DNA of 64,000 bases, taken from the NCBI RefSeq assembly GCF_050313795.1, contig NZ_JBNPMC010000015.1:8773-72772 (forward strand), read 5' to 3'. A model generated the notes under the pieces. The model saw nothing but the letters and a program-made list of their open reading frames with translations. It ran no database searches and was not told the DNA's origin. Every line of letters starts with the position of its first letter. Within the stretch, counting starts at the first letter, position 1. Origin of the DNA: CAMBRQ01 sp945870325 (GTDB taxonomy: Bacteria > Bacillota > Clostridia > Lachnospirales > Lachnospiraceae). A program made the translations under genes and the position numbers. Positions 62,106 to 64,000 of the stretch are shown here, one piece after another.

Positions 62106-63029
62106 CTAGTTTCCAGCCATCTGTGCTGCAACCTCAGCTGCAAAGTCCTCATTCTTCTTCTCAAGACCTTCTCCTGTCTCAAAACGAACAAACTTCTTAA
62201 CTGTTACGTTAGCACCGTTCTCTTTAGCAACCTTATCTACGTACTTAGCAACTGTAAGATCACCATCCTGTACATATACCTGGTCTAACAGGCAGATCTC
62301 TTTCATCTCTTTGTTGAGACGTCCGATAATCATCTTCTCAATGATATTATCTGGCTTATTCGGGTTCTCAAGTTTAGCCTGAGCAAGAAGGATCTCTTTC
62401 TCATGGTCTAAGTAATCCTGAGATACTTCATCACGAGATACATACTTTGGAGACATAGCTGCTACCTGCATTGCTACGTTCTTCAAGCATGTCTTAATCT
62501 CATCATTTACAACATCTGTATCAGCCTCTACGAGAACACCGATACGTCCGCCGCCATGAATGTAAGATACTACGCATCCGTCAGCAACGATCTTCTCGAA
62601 TCTTCTGATGTTCAAGTTCTCTCCGATTACAGAAATCTTCTCTGTCAGAGCATCTTTTACAGTCTTGGATGTGTCAGCATTCCAAGCCTCTGCCATGAAT
62701 GCATCCATATCTGCTGTTTCTGTCTGGATTGCCTGATCTACAACAGCCTTAACGAATCCCTGGAATTCAGCATTCTTAGCAACGAAGTCTGTCTCAGAGT
62801 TAACTTCTACGATTGCTGCTGTCTTATCATCTTTTACATCAGCCATAACAATACCTTCTGCTGCGATACGTCCAGCCTTCTTCTCTGCTTTAGCCTGTCC
62901 GTTCTTTCTTAAGTATTCTACGGCTGCATCCATATCACCGTCTGTCTCGTTAAGAGCCTTCTTACAGTCCATCATTCCAGCGCCTGTCATCTCTCTTAAC
63001 TCTTTTACCATCTTAGCTGTAACTGCCAT
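62106..63029 (-). CDS. tsf: Elongation factor Ts
   Basis: 307 residues. Guanine exchange factor for EF-Tu. The N-terminal VKELREMTGAGMMDCKKAL and the central TDFVAKN signature are clear. The start at 63029 has GGAGG 8 nt upstream. Follows rpsB by 45 nt. Confidence 0.97.
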   Translation of the reverse strand: MAVTAKMVKELREMTGAGMMDCKKALNETDGDMDAAVEYLRKNGQAKAEKKAGRIAAEGIVMADVKDDKTAAIVEVNSETDFVAKNAEFQGFVKAVVDQAIQTETADMDAFMAEAWNADTSKTVKDALTEKISVIGENLNIRRFEKIVADGCVVSYIHGGGRIGVLVEADTDVVNDEIKTCLKNVAMQVAAMSPKYVSRDEVSQDYLDHEKEILLAQAKLENPNKPDNIIEKMIIGRLNKEMKEICLLDQVYVQDGDLTVAKYVDKVAKENGANVTVKKFVRFETGEGLEKKNEDFAAEVAAQMAGN

Positions 63030-63074
63030 CTTCTTATCCTCCACAAACTTATATAAAATGTATCACCGAGTATC

Positions 63075-63821
63075 CTACTCCTCTACTGCTTCCTCTACTG
63101 CTTCTTCAACATCCTCGTATACTTCGTCTTCGCCAGTCATTCCCTGGTTTGCTTCGATAACAGCGTCTGCCATCTTAGATACGATCAATTTTACAGCACG
63201 GATTGCGTCATCATTTCCTGGGATTACATAATCCAGTTCTTCTGGGTCACAGTTAGTATCTGCGATTCCGATAAGCGGGATACCAAGTGTGTGCGCTTCC
63301 TGTACACAGATCTTCTCTTTCTTAGGATCTACTACGAAGATTGCATCCGGAATCTGCTTCATCTCTTTGATTCCGCCTAAGTTCTTCTCAAGTTTCTCCC
63401 ACTCTTTCTTGATCTGGATAACTTCTTTCTTAGGTAATACATCGAATGTTCCGTCTTCTGACATTCTTTCAATCTCTTTCAGACGTGCGATTCTACTCTT
63501 GATTGTCTTGAAGTTGGTAAGCATACCTCCAAGCCATCTCTCATTTACATAAAACATTCCGCAACGTTCAGCTTCTGTCTTGATAGCGTCCTGAGCCTGT
63601 TTCTTAGTTCCAACGAACAGGATTGTACCACCATCTGCTGCAATATCAGCTACTGCCTGATATGCCTCATCTACTTTACCTACAGACTTCTGTAAGTCGA
63701 TGATATAGATACCATTTCTCTCTGTGTAGATGTATGGAGCCATCTTAGGGTTCCATCTTCTTGTCTGATGTCCAAAATGAACACCTGCTTCTAAAAGTTG
63801 CTTCATTGAAATAACGCTCAT
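63075..63821 (-). CDS. rpsB: 30S ribosomal protein S2
   Basis: 248 residues. Signature regions SMKQLLEAGVHFGHQTRRWN and the later PDAIFVVDPKKE are present. The acidic C-terminal tail (EDVEEAVEEAVEE) is a clade feature. The start at 63821 has GGAGG upstream. First gene of the operon. Confidence 0.97.
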   Translation of the reverse strand: MSVISMKQLLEAGVHFGHQTRRWNPKMAPYIYTERNGIYIIDLQKSVGKVDEAYQAVADIAADGGTILFVGTKKQAQDAIKTEAERCGMFYVNERWLGGMLTNFKTIKSRIARLKEIERMSEDGTFDVLPKKEVIQIKKEWEKLEKNLGGIKEMKQIPDAIFVVDPKKEKICVQEAHTLGIPLIGIADTNCDPEELDYVIPGNDDAIRAVKLIVSKMADAVIEANQGMTGEDEVYEDVEEAVEEAVEE

Positions 63822-63942
63822 GTTTCTTTCCTCCATTTGGTTTTCTTTTCTTCCGCATATGTGTAAGTCCTTGAAACCGGCTTGCCTGCAAGCTTTGGCA
63901 CCATCTTAGACAAACAAATGCGTGATTTTTTGCGACTTTTTT

Positions 63943-63971
63943 ATGATAGCATAAAAGCCCTGCAAATGCAA
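63943..63971 (-). promoter_or_regulatory. Promoter of rpsB-tsf
   Basis: On the minus strand TTGCAT (63966-63971), a 17-nt spacer and TATCAT with an upstream TGC (63943-63948). The ~115-nt leader contains GCTTG/CAAGC and may carry S2 autoregulation (inferred). Confidence 0.6.
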
Positions 63972-63978
63972 GGCTTTT
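63954..63978 (-). terminator. Terminator of the gene upstream of rpsB
   Basis: On the minus strand AAAGCC and GGCTTT arms with an inner TGCA pair, then TTTTATG. It overlaps the -35 of the rpsB promoter. The gene it ends is outside the window. Confidence 0.5.
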
Positions 63979-64000
63979 TCTTTTTCTTATTACCAATATC

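Overview
The window looks like a chromosome segment of a low-to-moderate-GC Firmicute of the Lachnospiraceae (Clostridium cluster XIVa). The reasons are strong AGGAGG-type ribosome sites, family-specific proteins (DUF1292, a DUF5716/DUF5717-like trio, SleB and SpoIID-type cell-wall proteins), a likely selenoprotein of the CC/Se-motif type and a short-chain dehydrogenase very like gut 12-alpha-hydroxysteroid dehydrogenases. A species such as Clostridium scindens, or a Dorea relative, fits but is not proven. There are no rRNA or tRNA genes, CRISPR arrays, phages or intact insertion sequences.

Layout. 0-16 kb (mostly minus strand) is housekeeping: a UvrD-type helicase, gltX, a serine/threonine-exporter pair with an acetyltransferase fused to one half, trxB, purB and purF, then a three-gene operon of uncharacterised large proteins (10.6-15.9 kb). 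16-24 kb holds a HisC-like aminotransferase, a cupin, a Bce-type ABC exporter with its two-component system bracketed by two GGGGACGG hairpins, a SleB hydrolase and a broken sigma factor. 23.9-24.7 kb is an 817-bp element with no convincing gene, built from two inverted copies of a folded repeat with terminal inverted repeats, abutting the carB stop codon. 24.7-29.2 kb is carAB behind a leader with a terminator and a short ORF running through it. 29-36 kb carries cell-surface proteins, a Sel1-repeat protein and a tightly coupled operon (fused ThrE exporter, selenoprotein with an in-frame TGA, DMT transporter). 37-42 kb is a complete oligopeptide/nickel-type ABC importer. 42-45.5 kb carries YitT, another DMT transporter and the steroid-dehydrogenase-like gene.

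45.6-50.8 kb (rseP, dxr, cdsA, uppS, frr, pyrH) and 62.1-64 kb (tsf, rpsB) are the two halves of a cluster that is normally contiguous. Here an 11-kb accessory block separates them: a MATE pump, a xanthine-dehydrogenase-type molybdenum hydroxylase with an NCS2 purine permease, a corrinoid methyltransferase-like protein, and a patB/azlD operon containing a chimeric deletion product, divergent from a MarR regulator.

The most unusual items are the unannotated selenoprotein gene, the 817-bp inverted structured element, a 44-47-nt repeat present three times (once supplying the N-terminus of the helicase), and the carA leader, whose design recalls UTP-sensitive attenuation.
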